47,809 bases of DNA from Candidatus Parabeggiatoa sp. nov. 2. Lineage in GTDB: Bacteria; Pseudomonadota; Gammaproteobacteria; Beggiatoales; Beggiatoaceae. Under the pieces are notes generated by a model that saw nothing but the letters and a program-made list of their open reading frames with translations, had not been told where the DNA came from and ran no database searches. Below are positions 20,479-29,761 of the stretch, piece after piece; within the stretch, counting starts at the first letter, position 1; every line of letters begins with the position of its first letter. The translations under genes and the position numbers were made by a program. The stretch is from the NCBI GenBank assembly GCA_002085445.1, contig NBMI01000082.1, positions 1-47,809 of the forward strand, read 5' to 3'.

Positions 20479-20560
20479 CTGGATAACTATATTCTCTGAA
20501 ATGATGGCAAACCTTGGACTGCAAATGATTATGGAGTACTTAGCGCTCCTTGTACGAAAT

Positions 20561-21855
20561 CTATAATGTTTGAGTAGCAAAATCGGCCAAGCGTGAGCGT
20601 TCACCGCGTTGTAAGGTAATATGGCCGCTGTGTTGCCAGTGCTTAAAACGGTCTACAACGTAGGTGAGGCCTGATGTCGTTTCGGTTAAATAGGGCGTGT
20701 CAATTTGGGCAATATTGCCTAAACAGACGATTTTAGTGCCGGGGCCGGCGCGTGTGACAAGTGTTTTCATTTGTTTAGAGGTGAGGTTTTGGGCTTCATC
20801 TAAAATGAGGTAACGATTGAGGAAAGTTCGGCCACGCATAAAGTTGAGGGAGCGGATTTTAATCCGATTATGCAATAAATCGGCAGTAGCCACCCGCCCC
20901 CATTCGCCGCCGCCACCGTGAGTTGGGTTAAGGACTTCCAGATTATCCACCAACGCGCCCATCCAAGGTGTCATTTTTTCTTCTTCGGTGCCGGGTAAAA
21001 AACCAATGTCTTCGCCAACCGGGACAGTCACGCGAGTGACGATGATTTCAGAAAAGCGTTGCAGATCTAAAGTTTGTGCCAAGCCGACAGCGAGAGTCAG
21101 TAGGGTTTTGCCCGTTCCTGCGGCACCAAGCAAGGTGACAAAATCAATCTCTGGATCAGTGAGCAAATTCAACGCAAAATTTTGTTCACGGTTGCGGGCA
21201 TTGATACCCCAGACATTGCGTTTTGGAGAGCGAAAATCGCGTACCAATTCAATCGTCGCCTGATCGCCATGACAGTCTCTAACAATGGCTTCAAACTCAT
21301 CTTCACCGCCACCAAATAAAAATTGATTGGGATACCATTGTGCGACTGTCGGCCCTGTCACAGTGTAAAATGTCCGTCCTTGTTCTTGCCAAGAAGTCAT
21401 TTTTTGGCCGTGCGTGTCCAAGAAATCGGCCGCGAGCGCGTATTTGCCGGTGTAGAGCAAGTCTACATCGTCCAGAACTTTATCATTGGTGTAATCTTCG
21501 GCATGGATGCCTAGCGCATGGGCTTTGATACGCAGATTGATATCTTTAGAGACGAGCGTGACTTGTCTACTGGCATCTGCCTGTTGCAGAGCCATTGCGA
21601 TGCCAAGCAAACTATTATCGGGCTTATTGCCGGGCAAAGTATCGGGCAAAATATTGGCAGACAGTGGCTCGGTTTGGAAAAATAAACGGCCCGCCGTTTT
21701 CCCTTTCTCGCTCGAAGGCAGCGCAATGCCGGCTTTGAGATTGCCTTGGGTGTCAATCAATTCATCAAGAAAGCGGCTGACTTGGCGGACAGCGAAAAAT
21801 CGCGTTCGGATCGTGCATGAGTACGCTGGTATCTAATACAAACAAACGGTCTGGC
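20561..21855 (-). pseudogene. phoH: PhoH2-type PIN-PhoH ATPase, N-terminal PIN domain damaged
   Basis: PhoH2 proteins couple an RNase-like PIN domain to a PhoH helicase-type ATPase. The long frame (399 codons from 21760) holds the ATPase with Walker A GAAGTGKT, the Walker B region RYLILDEAQNLT, and an end RGERSRLADFATQTL. The true start is upstream at ATG 21855: PDRLFVLDTSVLMHDPNAIFR is a textbook PIN N-terminus (D9). It then runs straight into what should read RQVSRFLDELID, in the wrong frame. About 30 codons that normally follow (YLP...VLEELD...) are missing and the frame is lost near 21790. Translation could restart at ATG 21760 to give a protein without most of the PIN domain. Confidence 0.8.
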
Positions 21856-21859
21856 ATAT

Positions 21860-22131
21860 AAGTTGGTAATTTGTAATTGGTAATTTGTAATTTGTAATTG
21901 GTAATTGCTTAAAAGGGATTATGGGAAAGGGGTAAAGTAAATGGAAAAGAATATCTACTTAATACCGTTACAACTTGAGCTTTTGACACCCCGGCCCCTC
22001 TCAAGAGGGGAGGGCCAAGTCCCAAGATAGAATGGTATTTATGGGTGTATGACAACGCTCTAAAAACGCAAACGGAGTAACGAGCGAAGCGAGATCACTT
22101 GTGTGCAGTATAGGATTTTACCTTTCACCTT
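21860..22131. repeat. Short direct repeats and non-coding DNA
   Basis: TTTGTAATTGGTAA repeats at about 21865-21908, as at 10864-10900, then CACCTTTCACCTTTCAC at about 22120-22142. No gene is visible. Confidence 0.55.
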
Positions 22132-22283
22132 TCACCTTTCACTTTTTTCCTTTCCCCTTTCCCATTCAAGGGCCTCTAGTTGTTGGACATGTCGGGGCAC
22201 TTTGACTTTGCGCCAAACTTGTCGCAGTTTCCCGTTTTGGTCAAACAAAAATGTACTGCGTTCAATGCCTTTGACTTTATTTC
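22132..22283 (-). pseudogene. Remnant of bcp/PrxQ peroxiredoxin (C-terminal part)
   Basis: The minus strand reads KVKGIERSTFLFDQNGKLRQVWRKVKVPRHVQQLEALE, the usual C-terminus of bacterioferritin comigratory protein (thiol peroxidase), pattern GIERSTFLID..GK...VWRKVKV.GH...VLE. The catalytic cysteine half is absent: upstream the frame stops at once and the DNA becomes TCACTGAACACTG repeats. The downstream end runs into AAAGGTGAAAGG repeats. bcp sits beside phoH in many gammaproteobacteria, so this is a relic of that gene order. Confidence 0.7.
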
Positions 22284-23452
22284 AATGATCACTGAACACT
22301 GATTACTGTTCACTGAACACTGAAAAAGGTTTTTGGCACAAAACTTGTTTGGATGACTATCCAAGTGTGGGAGTAGCCAAACCTTGGGGCAAAAGTCGCG
22401 CTCATTTAGTCCCTTTTAGGGGGCTTAAGCCTTACGCCTTCCGATTTATCGGAAGGCGGCGACAGACTGGGGCGAGTTGCGAACCGCCAAAAAAAATTAG
22501 AAGTCCAATAATTTCACCACAGACTGCTTTTCAATTTTTCCCCTCAATCCTTCAAAGAGCGTGGGCTGGCGATGGAAAGAACTTTAGAGAGTGAGAGTCA
22601 GGAAAAACATGCCCCCGTTTGGAGAGTTGATTTTACCACCTATCAGTTTTCAAATCCTCAACACTTCAGAACACGGAGAAATCACGGCGTTTCAGATGTA
22701 GATTTCCGTTAAGAGAAGGCTCTGTGTGACTCTGTGGTACTCGGTGAACTCTGTGTTGAATTTACAAACTGATAGGTGCTAAGGAGAGTTGATATTGAGA
22801 CTTTCAAAAAAATGAACAATTTCGTATAATATGCATGTTATAAATGAATTGTAAATTTTACCCCACGAATTTAAACGCGTTATCGCCGATTTTTTACGAA
22901 TCATTTAGGCTCAGTCTCTAAAATTATCCGCTCAAATTTCCCACCTTCTGCTAATGGCACTGCCTGAGATTTTAAGCTATATAGGAAGGCAAGGCAGTAG
23001 GCACTCGGCTTCAAAACACATCCCATAATTGCCTCAATGAAAAAGGCCAAAATGGCACAGACTTCAGGCTCAAAAGATGTCCAGAAAAGTTGAGTTATAT
23101 TGCAAACGGTTATAATTTGGATTTTGTCATCCTCACCCCTAGTACTCTGTCAATGTTCTATTGACGGGTTTTAGTCGTCGGCCAGTTTTGACTTGGCACG
23201 GCCATTAATTCTGCCAAACTCAAGTTTGGACCGATTTAAGACCACTGCCAAACTAAAAGTTTTTGCGTCAAAAAACGGAGTCCTGCCAAACTAACTCCTG
23301 CCTTGTGCATAGAGTAGATCCCCAGTGGGGTGAGACTTCAGGGTGAGGGGAAAACTTATTAACCACGCAAAAGTCTAAAAATGGGTCGGACGGGATATCA
23401 GATAGCCAATAACCAATCACCAATGACCAATTACCAAAATGGGAGCATCAGT
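22284..23452. repeat. 1.2 kb without a gene
   Basis: TCACTGAACACTG repeats at about 22288-22322. An inverted pair ACCTATCAGTTT / AAACTGATAGGT at about 22637 and 22765 bounds a 140-bp piece rich in CTCTGTG motifs. GTCAATGTTCTATTGACGGG lies near 23150-23170, also seen at about 44665 and inverted at about 43035. CCAAACT-type palindromes lie at about 23210-23300. A CCAATNACC run precedes the next gene. No coding signal is visible. Confidence 0.6.
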
Positions 23453-25222
23453 GTGAAAATAAAACTATTTTGTAAAAATATAGGGGTAATTATCCTCACT
23501 AACTTTTTGATGGGATGTGCAGGGAGCGGGGCGCATGGTAACGCAATCGCCCAAAAAACCCACGCGCTTGAGGCACAAAGCACCCCCCGCCCTTCGCCCA
23601 AAAATTATGGGCATTTTGGCTCACAACAACAAGAATACATGTACAAAATTCTAGTGGCTGACATTGCCCGACTTCGTGGTGACAATGCGTTAGCGGCCGA
23701 GTATTTTTTCGAGGTTGCCAAACAAACTCGTGACCCGCGTCTTGCCGAAAATGCCGCACAAACCGCCTGGGAGGCACGAAAGTATAACATTGCGATGGCG
23801 GCCGCTCGCCTGTGGGTAACCCTCGCCCCGGATAATCCCAATGCACGCCAAATCTTGGGCCGGATGTTGTTACGCCAAAAGCGCACGAAAGAAGCCGTGG
23901 CACATTTAGATGCGATGGTCGATAGTCTCAAGGATGATCCCCAGCGGCTTTTGTCAGTGATGGAAGCGATGCTAGAACAACCAAATCGGGCCAAGGCCTT
24001 GGAACTGATAGAAAAAGTGGTCGCCAAACGGAAAAATGATCCTGTTATGTTATGGACATACTCACGTTTATTGATCCGTCTCAATAAATTAGACCAAGCC
24101 TTGGAGGTGTTGCGTACACTTTTAAACCGCGTTCCAGACCATGCTGAGGCCGTGCCTTTGTATGCCTTATTGTTGGACAAACAAGACCGTCGTTCGCAAG
24201 CTTTGCAATGGATGAAAAAGGCATTACACAAACACCCAGAGAAGCAAAAATGGCGTTTGGTGTATGCACAAATGCTTGCCGATGCACAACAGTATGAGAA
24301 ATCTATCAAGCAATTCCAACGGCTCTTGTCTGCTGATCCCAAAAATGGCGATACTTTATATGCCTTGGGCGTGTTGTCCCTGCAAACCAAGCAACTGTCA
24401 GCGGCCAAGGGGTATTTCATCAAATTAATCAACACCAAGCAACGATTCAACAATGCTTCCTATTACTTGGGCCAAATTGCACAAGAGGGAAAAGACCAAG
24501 AAAACGCCCTTAGCTGGTATCGCCAAGTGAAGGGCGGATCAAACTATTTAAATGCACAAGTGCGGATTGCGTTGATTTTAGTCGAACAAGGACAGATAGA
24601 CAAAGCCACCGAACACCTTCGGACAGTGCCGGTGAGCCGTGAGGAAGACAGGATCAGCCTAATACAGATTGAGGCCGAGTTGCTGATCGATCAAAAACGT
24701 TATCAGCAAGCCATGGAGGCTTACAATCGTGTCCTCAAATTAAAACAGAATAACACCGACGTGCTGTATATGCGTGCCCTGCTGGCCGAAAAAATGGGCA
24801 GGATGGCTCAATTAGAGCAGGATTTACGGCGCGTATTGCTCATAGAACCCAAAAATGTCAATGCACTCAATGCGTTAGGATACAGCCTCGCTGATCACAC
24901 GGATCGTTATCAGGAAGCCTACGAATTGATTAAACAAGCACTGGCTTTAAGTCCCGACGACTACTACATTTTAGACAGCATGGGATGGATCTTGTATAAG
25001 ATGGGTAAGTACACGCAAGCGATTGCGTACCTGCGTAAAGCACAAGCCAATCAAGAAGATCCAGAAATTGCCGCGCATTTAGGCGAAGTCTTATGGGTGA
25101 CTGGTGATCAACGAGCCGCCCGGCAAGTGTGGGAAAAAGCGATTGAAACTTTTCCGGATGATGAAAAATTGCGCGGCGTCGTGGATCGTTTTCTACCAGA
25201 AAAGGAGCAAGGAGAACCATGA
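23453..25222 (+). CDS. TPR lipoprotein upstream of lolB
   Basis: About 589 residues. I choose GTG 23453 (GGGAG five bases before it), because the codons from 23381 are read from short repeats and this start gives a clean lipoprotein signal, VKIKLFCKNIGVIILTNFLMGC (lipobox LMGC). The remainder is a helical superhelix of about 12-14 tetratricopeptide repeats (for example NALGYSLADHTDRYQEAYELI, LALSPDDYYILDSMGWILYKMGKY) to the end. A TPR lipoprotein of this kind directly precedes lolB in many gammaproteobacteria; its role is unclear, probably a periplasmic assembly scaffold. The stop overlaps the lolB start (ATGA), indicating translational coupling. Confidence 0.85.
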   Translation: MKIKLFCKNIGVIILTNFLMGCAGSGAHGNAIAQKTHALEAQSTPRPSPKNYGHFGSQQQEYMYKILVADIARLRGDNALAAEYFFEVAKQTRDPRLAENAAQTAWEARKYNIAMAAARLWVTLAPDNPNARQILGRMLLRQKRTKEAVAHLDAMVDSLKDDPQRLLSVMEAMLEQPNRAKALELIEKVVAKRKNDPVMLWTYSRLLIRLNKLDQALEVLRTLLNRVPDHAEAVPLYALLLDKQDRRSQALQWMKKALHKHPEKQKWRLVYAQMLADAQQYEKSIKQFQRLLSADPKNGDTLYALGVLSLQTKQLSAAKGYFIKLINTKQRFNNASYYLGQIAQEGKDQENALSWYRQVKGGSNYLNAQVRIALILVEQGQIDKATEHLRTVPVSREEDRISLIQIEAELLIDQKRYQQAMEAYNRVLKLKQNNTDVLYMRALLAEKMGRMAQLEQDLRRVLLIEPKNVNALNALGYSLADHTDRYQEAYELIKQALALSPDDYYILDSMGWILYKMGKYTQAIAYLRKAQANQEDPEIAAHLGEVLWVTGDQRAARQVWEKAIETFPDDEKLRGVVDRFLPEKEQGEP

Positions 25223-25818
25223 AACGTTTCTTTCTACTGGCACTGCTACTATTCTCTGGCTGTGCCCAGTTACCACCATTGCCGCCAACGCCAGCCAACC
25301 AATTGGAATCATGGCGTTTAAATGGTCGCCTTGCGATTTCAACCCAAGATGACAGTTGGACGGCTAACGTCTACTGGCAACAGAATGGGCCTGCTTACCA
25401 ACTGCGTTTGAATATGCCGCTTGGACAAGGGGCCTTGTTGCTTGAAGGGAATGATAAGGAAGTTGTGATGCGTACTGCTAACAATGAAACCTTCACTGCT
25501 CCGGATGCGGATGCGTTAGTTGCCAAAGTCCTGAATGTCGCAATTCCCGTGACCAATTTGCATTTTTGGATTAGAGGCATCCCGACCACAAAATCCGCCC
25601 CCGGCGGGTACACACTCAATGAAGTAGGGCAGTTACAGAGCCTACAACAAGATGGCTGGGAAATAGTCTTTCAGCGTTATGTCAATGTACATGGTATTCA
25701 TTTACCTAAAAAAATTATTTTAGAAAATAACAGTTTTAAGGTAAAAATTGTTATTTCGCAGTGGAATATAACAAAAATTTCTAAGCTTCCACCTAAGCCA
25801 TTACGTGTGCAACGCTAA
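25219..25818 (+). CDS. lolB: Outer-membrane lipoprotein receptor LolB
   Basis: LolB takes lipoproteins from the periplasmic carrier LolA and inserts them in the outer membrane. 199 residues, near the usual 190-210. Signal and lipobox MKRFFLLALLLFSGC (Cys15). The family features SWRLNGRLAISTQDDSWTANVYWQQ, LRLNMPLGQGALLLEG, and WIRGIPTTKSAPGG in the middle are present, with W-rich strands typical of the LolA/LolB half-barrel. Its ATG overlaps the upstream TPR stop. In related genomes ispE follows directly; here about 15 kb of accessory DNA intervenes. A terminator follows. Confidence 0.93.
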   Translation: MKRFFLLALLLFSGCAQLPPLPPTPANQLESWRLNGRLAISTQDDSWTANVYWQQNGPAYQLRLNMPLGQGALLLEGNDKEVVMRTANNETFTAPDADALVAKVLNVAIPVTNLHFWIRGIPTTKSAPGGYTLNEVGQLQSLQQDGWEIVFQRYVNVHGIHLPKKIILENNSFKVKIVISQWNITKISKLPPKPLRVQR

Positions 25819-25841
25819 TCTAAAAACCCGTCCATCCAAAG

Positions 25842-25873
25842 AAACCCCGTTTTTGAAAAAACTGGGTTTTTTT
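25842..25873 (+). terminator. Terminator after lolB
   Basis: AAACCCCGTTTTT-GA-AAAAACTGGGTTT hairpin ending in TTTTTTT, 25 bp after the lolB stop. Confidence 0.7.
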
Positions 25874-26389
25874 GTAAATACGTTTTTGAACAAACCTTAG
25901 CAGGAGTCCAAACTTTAGTTTGCTTGTCGTCCAAACTAACGTTTGGCAATCGTCAGGACTCCAAACTTTAGTTTGTGCGATACGTGATACGCGGGCCCAG
26001 TTATTTACCTAAAAATTTTAGGGTTATTTGGACTATCTTGAGGGCCATAAAAGGTTTTGGAGGTTTTCAAATTAAGATATGGCCCTCTGTCGGGCTATTG
26101 ATACTTTTTGTAGGTGTTTTATTGCTTAACAGTCGTCCAAACTAACGTTTGGCGGCAGGAGTTTGGCAGGAATCCAAGTATCGTGTAGGCTTGTAATCGC
26201 CTAAAACTAATAATTGTATGTAGTAGGCGATTTATCGCCTAAAAAAACCACTTGAAATTTTTAAAGGCAACCCAAATAAAATTTAATAACTGATGTTACG
26301 CAGACTGATTCCAAACCATTGTAAAAGGGCAACCATAAAGGATTGCCCCTACAGGATAACCGGGTCATTGTAGGGGTAATCCGTTGTGG
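25874..26389. repeat. Left edge of the island: repeats only
   Basis: CCAAACTTTAGTTTG and CCAAACTAACGTTTGG units (25905-25980, 26130-26165). A GGGCCATA.../TATGGCCC inverted pair at about 26041-26088. TAGTAGGCGATTTATCGCC at about 26222-26240. The ACTGATGTTACGCAGA copy near 26288. GGGGCAATCC/GGATTGCCCC pieces to 26375. No gene. Confidence 0.65.
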
Positions 26390-26788
26390 TTAGAGCAATG
26401 TGCAACTGGTAGATAGGTTGCCTAGTGGCGTGAGCACGGATTGGAGTTGTAATGAGGCCAGTGGCACGGTGACTTGTGAACTAGTTTGGCTGTCGGTACG
26501 GCCAGTCCTATTACTATTAATGTCATCGCACCGAGTACGGCTGGCGATATCACTAACCAAGCTTTGGTGAGTTCCGTCACGGCGGAGAGTGATGGCAGTA
26601 ATAATAGTGTTAGTGAAGTGACAACGGTTGATGCGGTAGCCGCCGAGCAGCAAGCGGATTTGTCTTTGAGTCTGGCAGATTCGGCTGATCAGGTTAACAC
26701 GGGCACGGCCCTTAGTTGGATAGAATATTTTGCCGGAGAGCCAAGAAATGAAACGAAAAAAGTCTTTGGTGTACTTTTGCAAAATTAG
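26390..26788 (+). pseudogene. Fragment of a DUF11-repeat surface protein
   Basis: Reads NVQLVDRLPSGVSTDWSCNEASGTVTCE, then after a frame change near 26483 LAVGTASPITINVIAPSTAGDITNQALVSSVTAESDGSNNSVSEVTTVD...ADLSLSLADSADQVNTGTAL. This is the DUF11 pattern of cell-surface proteins (a conserved domain end, then ADLSL opening the next repeat). Both ends are lost in repeats. It is the relic of a large secreted protein; no function remains. Confidence 0.65.
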
Positions 26789-26960
26789 TACAACGAATTA
26801 CGCGGATAAACGAATGGCCGTACAACGAAACTTCGTTATGGAACGCCAAACTTCGTTCTGGAACGCCTATATTGCTACTAAACGAATTTAGTATAACGAA
26901 ACTTCGTTATGGAACGCCAAACTTCGTTCTGGAACGCCAATATTGCTACTAAACGAATTG
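26787..26960. repeat. ACGCGGATAAACGAA unit and AACTTCGTTATGGAACGCC repeats
   Basis: One AATTACGCGGATAAACGAA unit at about 26794, then two near-identical direct copies of AAACTTCGTTATGGAACGCC + AAACTTCGTTCTGGAACGCC + ATATTGCTACTAAACGAATT. The TPR gene tail near 5580 contains a related GTTATGGAACGCC. Confidence 0.8.
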
Positions 26961-28136
26961 ACTTATTTATTGAGTCTGTTTGAGGAAATCCCAGATTGAG
27001 TGCTTAAAAAAGTCCCGTTAGCAGCCAGTTACTCAAAAGTCAAACGCTTGCTCTTGAAAGAAGAACGCGCTGCTGACGCGCTTCATTTTAATACCATGCT
27101 CAATAACATGGTTAATCATCAGATTCATTATGATTATGTCACTGGACTTTTTCAGATATTTTGGCATGGACTCGCCCCGGTATCATCTAGGCTCACTAAA
27201 TCAAATGTTTACCCACGAGGAGAAAAAGCGTCTTCTGAAATCAATTATGTTTATACGTTTGACACCTCACACGATTTCTGAAAAGCGGAGAAAGGGTTCT
27301 TCTCAAACCAAGTAAAAAGTGGGCCATGTTATCGGATTGATAGGTATGAGTTTTAAAACAGAAATCCGATTTTAAAAAAAGAGTTATTCTCAAACCAAAA
27401 AAGTGGGCCATGTTATCAGATTGATAGGTATGAGTTTTAAAACAGAAACCAGATAAATCCGATTTTTCCAAAAGATTTCTTCTCAAAAAGCCTCAGAATA
27501 AATTCTGAGGCTAACAGCTAAAGTAGGCTAAAGCCTACTAGCTAAAGCCTACTAATTTTATATGCCATAGTACCCTTTAGGGTACTTTAGCTGTTAGACA
27601 AACGCAGCTACTCAATCGGTTGCAAACCAGCACTGGTATAAAAAGAGATATTCTTACGATTTTGCGTCTGCAAGAAAACCAAAGTGATGGTACGTTTCAG
27701 CCGGCACGGTGAGCGTCCGCATCAACTCGCCTGGCAAAATTTGTCAGCCCTATTTCCAAATGACGGAAAAATTGTCTCTTCAGCAAGGCAGAAACAAACT
27801 AAACTCTTTAAGGAAATTATCTCCAACGATCCAAATAGTGTTCTGCTGTTTTTTCAATGCCAGTCGTCGAAGTCGATTAATCTTGCTGATTAACTGATTT
27901 AAAGTAAAATTAAACTAAGTGCTGTGCATCTATAGCTTTTAGGAAAAATATTTTGGCTGGAGTCATCGATAAATCTTGGACTACTGATTGGCTATAGTGG
28001 GCCATTTTGACTTATTTAATAAGTTATTTTTTTTGTAGAGTTATTAAAGAAATCCGAGTCAATTTAAAAAACTCGGATTTAGTTAACATTTTTCATTTTT
28101 CATTTTTCATTTTTCATTCGTATTAAGGAACGTAAC
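26961..28136. repeat. Decayed DNA with a direct repeat; no gene assigned
   Basis: A stretch at about 27000-27290 may be an old coding remnant (for example FFRYFGMDSPRYHLGSLNQMFTHEEKKRLL in one frame), but I cannot name it. A roughly 60-bp unit, AAAGTGGGCCATGTTATC then GATTGATAGGTATGAGTTTT and AAAACAGAAA, occurs at about 27313 and 27403. GCTTTAGCCTAC/GTAGGCTAAAGC elements lie at about 27510-27600. TTTTTCATT is tandemly repeated at 28088-28118, just before the next gene. Confidence 0.5.
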
Positions 28137-28394
28137 ATGGCACTCTCATTGATTATTCCTGATGAAGTTGTTTGGGCAATCAAATTGCCAAAGAAACAAA
28201 TGGAGAGCGAGTTAATCAAAGAAATCGCCTTTAGCTTGTACGACAGAGGTTTGACTTCCATGGGCATTGCTAGGCGATTCGGAAATTTGAGTAAATGGGC
28301 ATTCATAGAGGGCTTAGCACAACGTGGCATTTCAAGACATTACTATGAAAGCGAAGTAGAAGAGGACATTAACTATGCCAGAAGTTGTCAGTAA
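28137..28394 (+). CDS. UPF0175 antitoxin-like protein
   Basis: 85 residues, MALSLIIPDEVVWAIKLPKKQMESELIKEIAFSLYDRGLTSMGIARRFGNLSKWAFIEGLAQRGI..., the UPF0175 pattern: a short N-terminal strand followed by a helix-turn-helix (LTSMGIARRFGNLSKWAFIEGL). These small proteins usually accompany a DUF3368 PIN protein and are thought to be antitoxins and repressors. The stop overlaps the next start by 20 bases, so the pair is co-translated. AAGGAACGTAAC precedes the ATG. Confidence 0.85.
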   Translation: MALSLIIPDEVVWAIKLPKKQMESELIKEIAFSLYDRGLTSMGIARRFGNLSKWAFIEGLAQRGISRHYYESEVEEDINYARSCQ

Positions 28395-28878
28395 TGCTTC
28401 CCCGCTTATTCATCTTGCGAAAATAGGTCAATTGGAATTGTTGCATGACTTATTCGGCGAGATTGCAATTCCTCGTGCGGTTTATGAAGAATGTCTTATT
28501 GAGGGCGAAGAACGCGAAGAGATTGCTACAATCAAAAACGCTGATTGGCTACATATATACAATGTGAGTGATCAAAATCTCGTGACGGTGCTTCAATCAG
28601 GACTGGATAAAGGTGAATCGGAAGCAATCGCCTTAGCCTTGGAAAAAAGTGTTGATTTGATCTTGTTGGATGATGCCGAGGCCAGAGAAAAGGCAAGACT
28701 TTACCAATTAAAAATCACCGGGACACTTGGCATTTTATTGCGAGCCAAAAAAGAAGATCGGCTTCAATCATTCACTGACACGATTGAACAACTACAAGCA
28801 ACAGGATTCTGGATTGAAGCGGCTTTGAAAAAGCGACTGTTGGTGGAAGCGGGGGAAATGGAGTCAATAGATAATTAA
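28375..28878 (+). CDS. DUF3368 PIN-domain toxin-like RNase
   Basis: 167 residues. The PIN fold is shown by VVSNASPLIHLAKIGQLELL (first acidic position replaced by N-x-S as in DUF3368), the conserved IPRAVYEE, DKGESEAIALALE (E) and LILLDDAEAREKA (DD) acidic residues. GTLGILLRAK comes later. PIN toxins are Mg2+-dependent RNases held by the cognate antitoxin, here the UPF0175 protein encoded just upstream. Complete in length. A terminator-like hairpin follows at 28900. Confidence 0.85.
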   Translation: MPEVVSNASPLIHLAKIGQLELLHDLFGEIAIPRAVYEECLIEGEEREEIATIKNADWLHIYNVSDQNLVTVLQSGLDKGESEAIALALEKSVDLILLDDAEAREKARLYQLKITGTLGILLRAKKEDRLQSFTDTIEQLQATGFWIEAALKKRLLVEAGEMESIDN

Positions 28879-28899
28879 CCTGTTTTAAGTTTTTTAGTA

Positions 28900-28932
28900 A
28901 AAAATCCGATTTGTTTATAAATCGGATTTTTA
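28900..28932 (+). terminator. Terminator after the toxin-antitoxin pair
   Basis: AAAAATCCGATTTGTTTATAAATCGGATTTTTAAG hairpin, 22 bp after the stop; a member of the ATCCGATTT hairpin family. Confidence 0.65.
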
Positions 28933-28979
28933 AGTCATATTTATTAGGATAACTATATAGCCTTTTTTCTGATCTGAAG

Positions 28980-29036
28980 TCAAGCTAAATAATAACAAAA
29001 TGTATGGGATTTACTATTCAGCTAGTTAAGCATAAC
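28980..29036. repeat. Direct repeat, left copy flanking the amidoligase segment
   Basis: CTAAATAATAAC, ATGTATGGG and TTACTATTCAGCTAGTTAAGCATA in order. A longer copy with the same order lies at about 31299-31373. Confidence 0.7.
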
Positions 29037-29169
29037 AGAAAACTATTGCTTGCGGTTCGCTTTTATCCAGTTAGCGCAATTGCGCCGAAACGGGTAGAGA
29101 TGGACTCTTCAAGCCTAATAATTTCAGGATTCGGCATTGTAAGGAGGTTAAAGGGGTGAGGAAGGGCGG

Positions 29170-29625
29170 TGCGTCAGGCTGGGAAACCTGGCTGATATTC
29201 CGCCAAAGCCCACAAAGAGTAGCTCAGCCGAGGGGCTTCCTGTAATGCCTCGCGCACGATGATATCGAGCAGTGTCAGTACACACCGGGCGATGGTTTGA
29301 GCCGTACCATGCCTGTGAGGTGAGGTGGTCTTCGCGCTTCTGATTATGTCAAGGAGAGCGGCGGCCCTTTGAGACGGGCATTGCAGCGCTCAACAAGGTA
29401 TTGATCGCGGTGGACGTGGACGAGTTTGTCGAGGGAGAAACGCGCCACTGGCGCGTTGGCGGCGTATACCTGCCCAAACGGCGGCGCGTGGTGTCTCAGG
29501 CCGCTTCATGGCGTTTCACCTCAATCGTCAAGTCCAGATGGCGTTCGACCTGGTCGGCTTGAGCGGCATTCTCAACTTGTTTGTTATCTGGATGCGCGCT
29601 GTAAGATGTAAGACCTATGTATGAT
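29170..29625 (-). pseudogene. Decayed transposase fragment, GC-rich
   Basis: The minus strand reads in pieces VENAAQADQVERHLDLTIEVKRHEA, QVYAANAPVARFSLDKLVHVHRDQYLVERCNARLKGPPLSL, then TIARCVLTLLDIIVREALQEAPRLSYSLWALAEYQPGFPA. Frame changes and stops lie between them. The middle piece looks like the C-terminal catalytic region of an IS transposase (DQYLVER..ARLKG.PLSLTP type). The family is not settled. Base composition is clearly more GC-rich than its neighbours, suggesting a separate origin. Confidence 0.55.
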
Positions 29626-29698
29626 TACCGGTAATCAACGGAAAATGACTACAGAACCGGATAACAAACCCCTCGCTGGAGACGGACCCAGCACTTCC

Positions 29699-29730
29699 GA
29701 TGTACCAAGGCACGTTTACCTTGGTACATC
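29699..29730. repeat. Perfect 12-bp inverted repeat before the amidoligase gene
   Basis: GATGTACCAAGG, 8-base loop, CCTTGGTACATC, 32 bp upstream of the likely start at 29762. No T-tract. It could be a regulator site or a mobile palindrome. Confidence 0.7.
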
Positions 29731-29761
29731 TCATCAACCAAACTCGATGTTGGAGTTTAGT

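Noticed and set aside
23381..23452. Earlier ATG start for the TPR lipoprotein
   Set aside because: These codons are read from CCAATNACC repeats, and using them would bury the lipoprotein signal.
27000..27315. Asparagine-synthetase-like fragment (FFRYFGMDSPRYHLGSLNQM)
   Set aside because: The likeness is short and vague, and neighbouring frames give nothing supporting. Not named.
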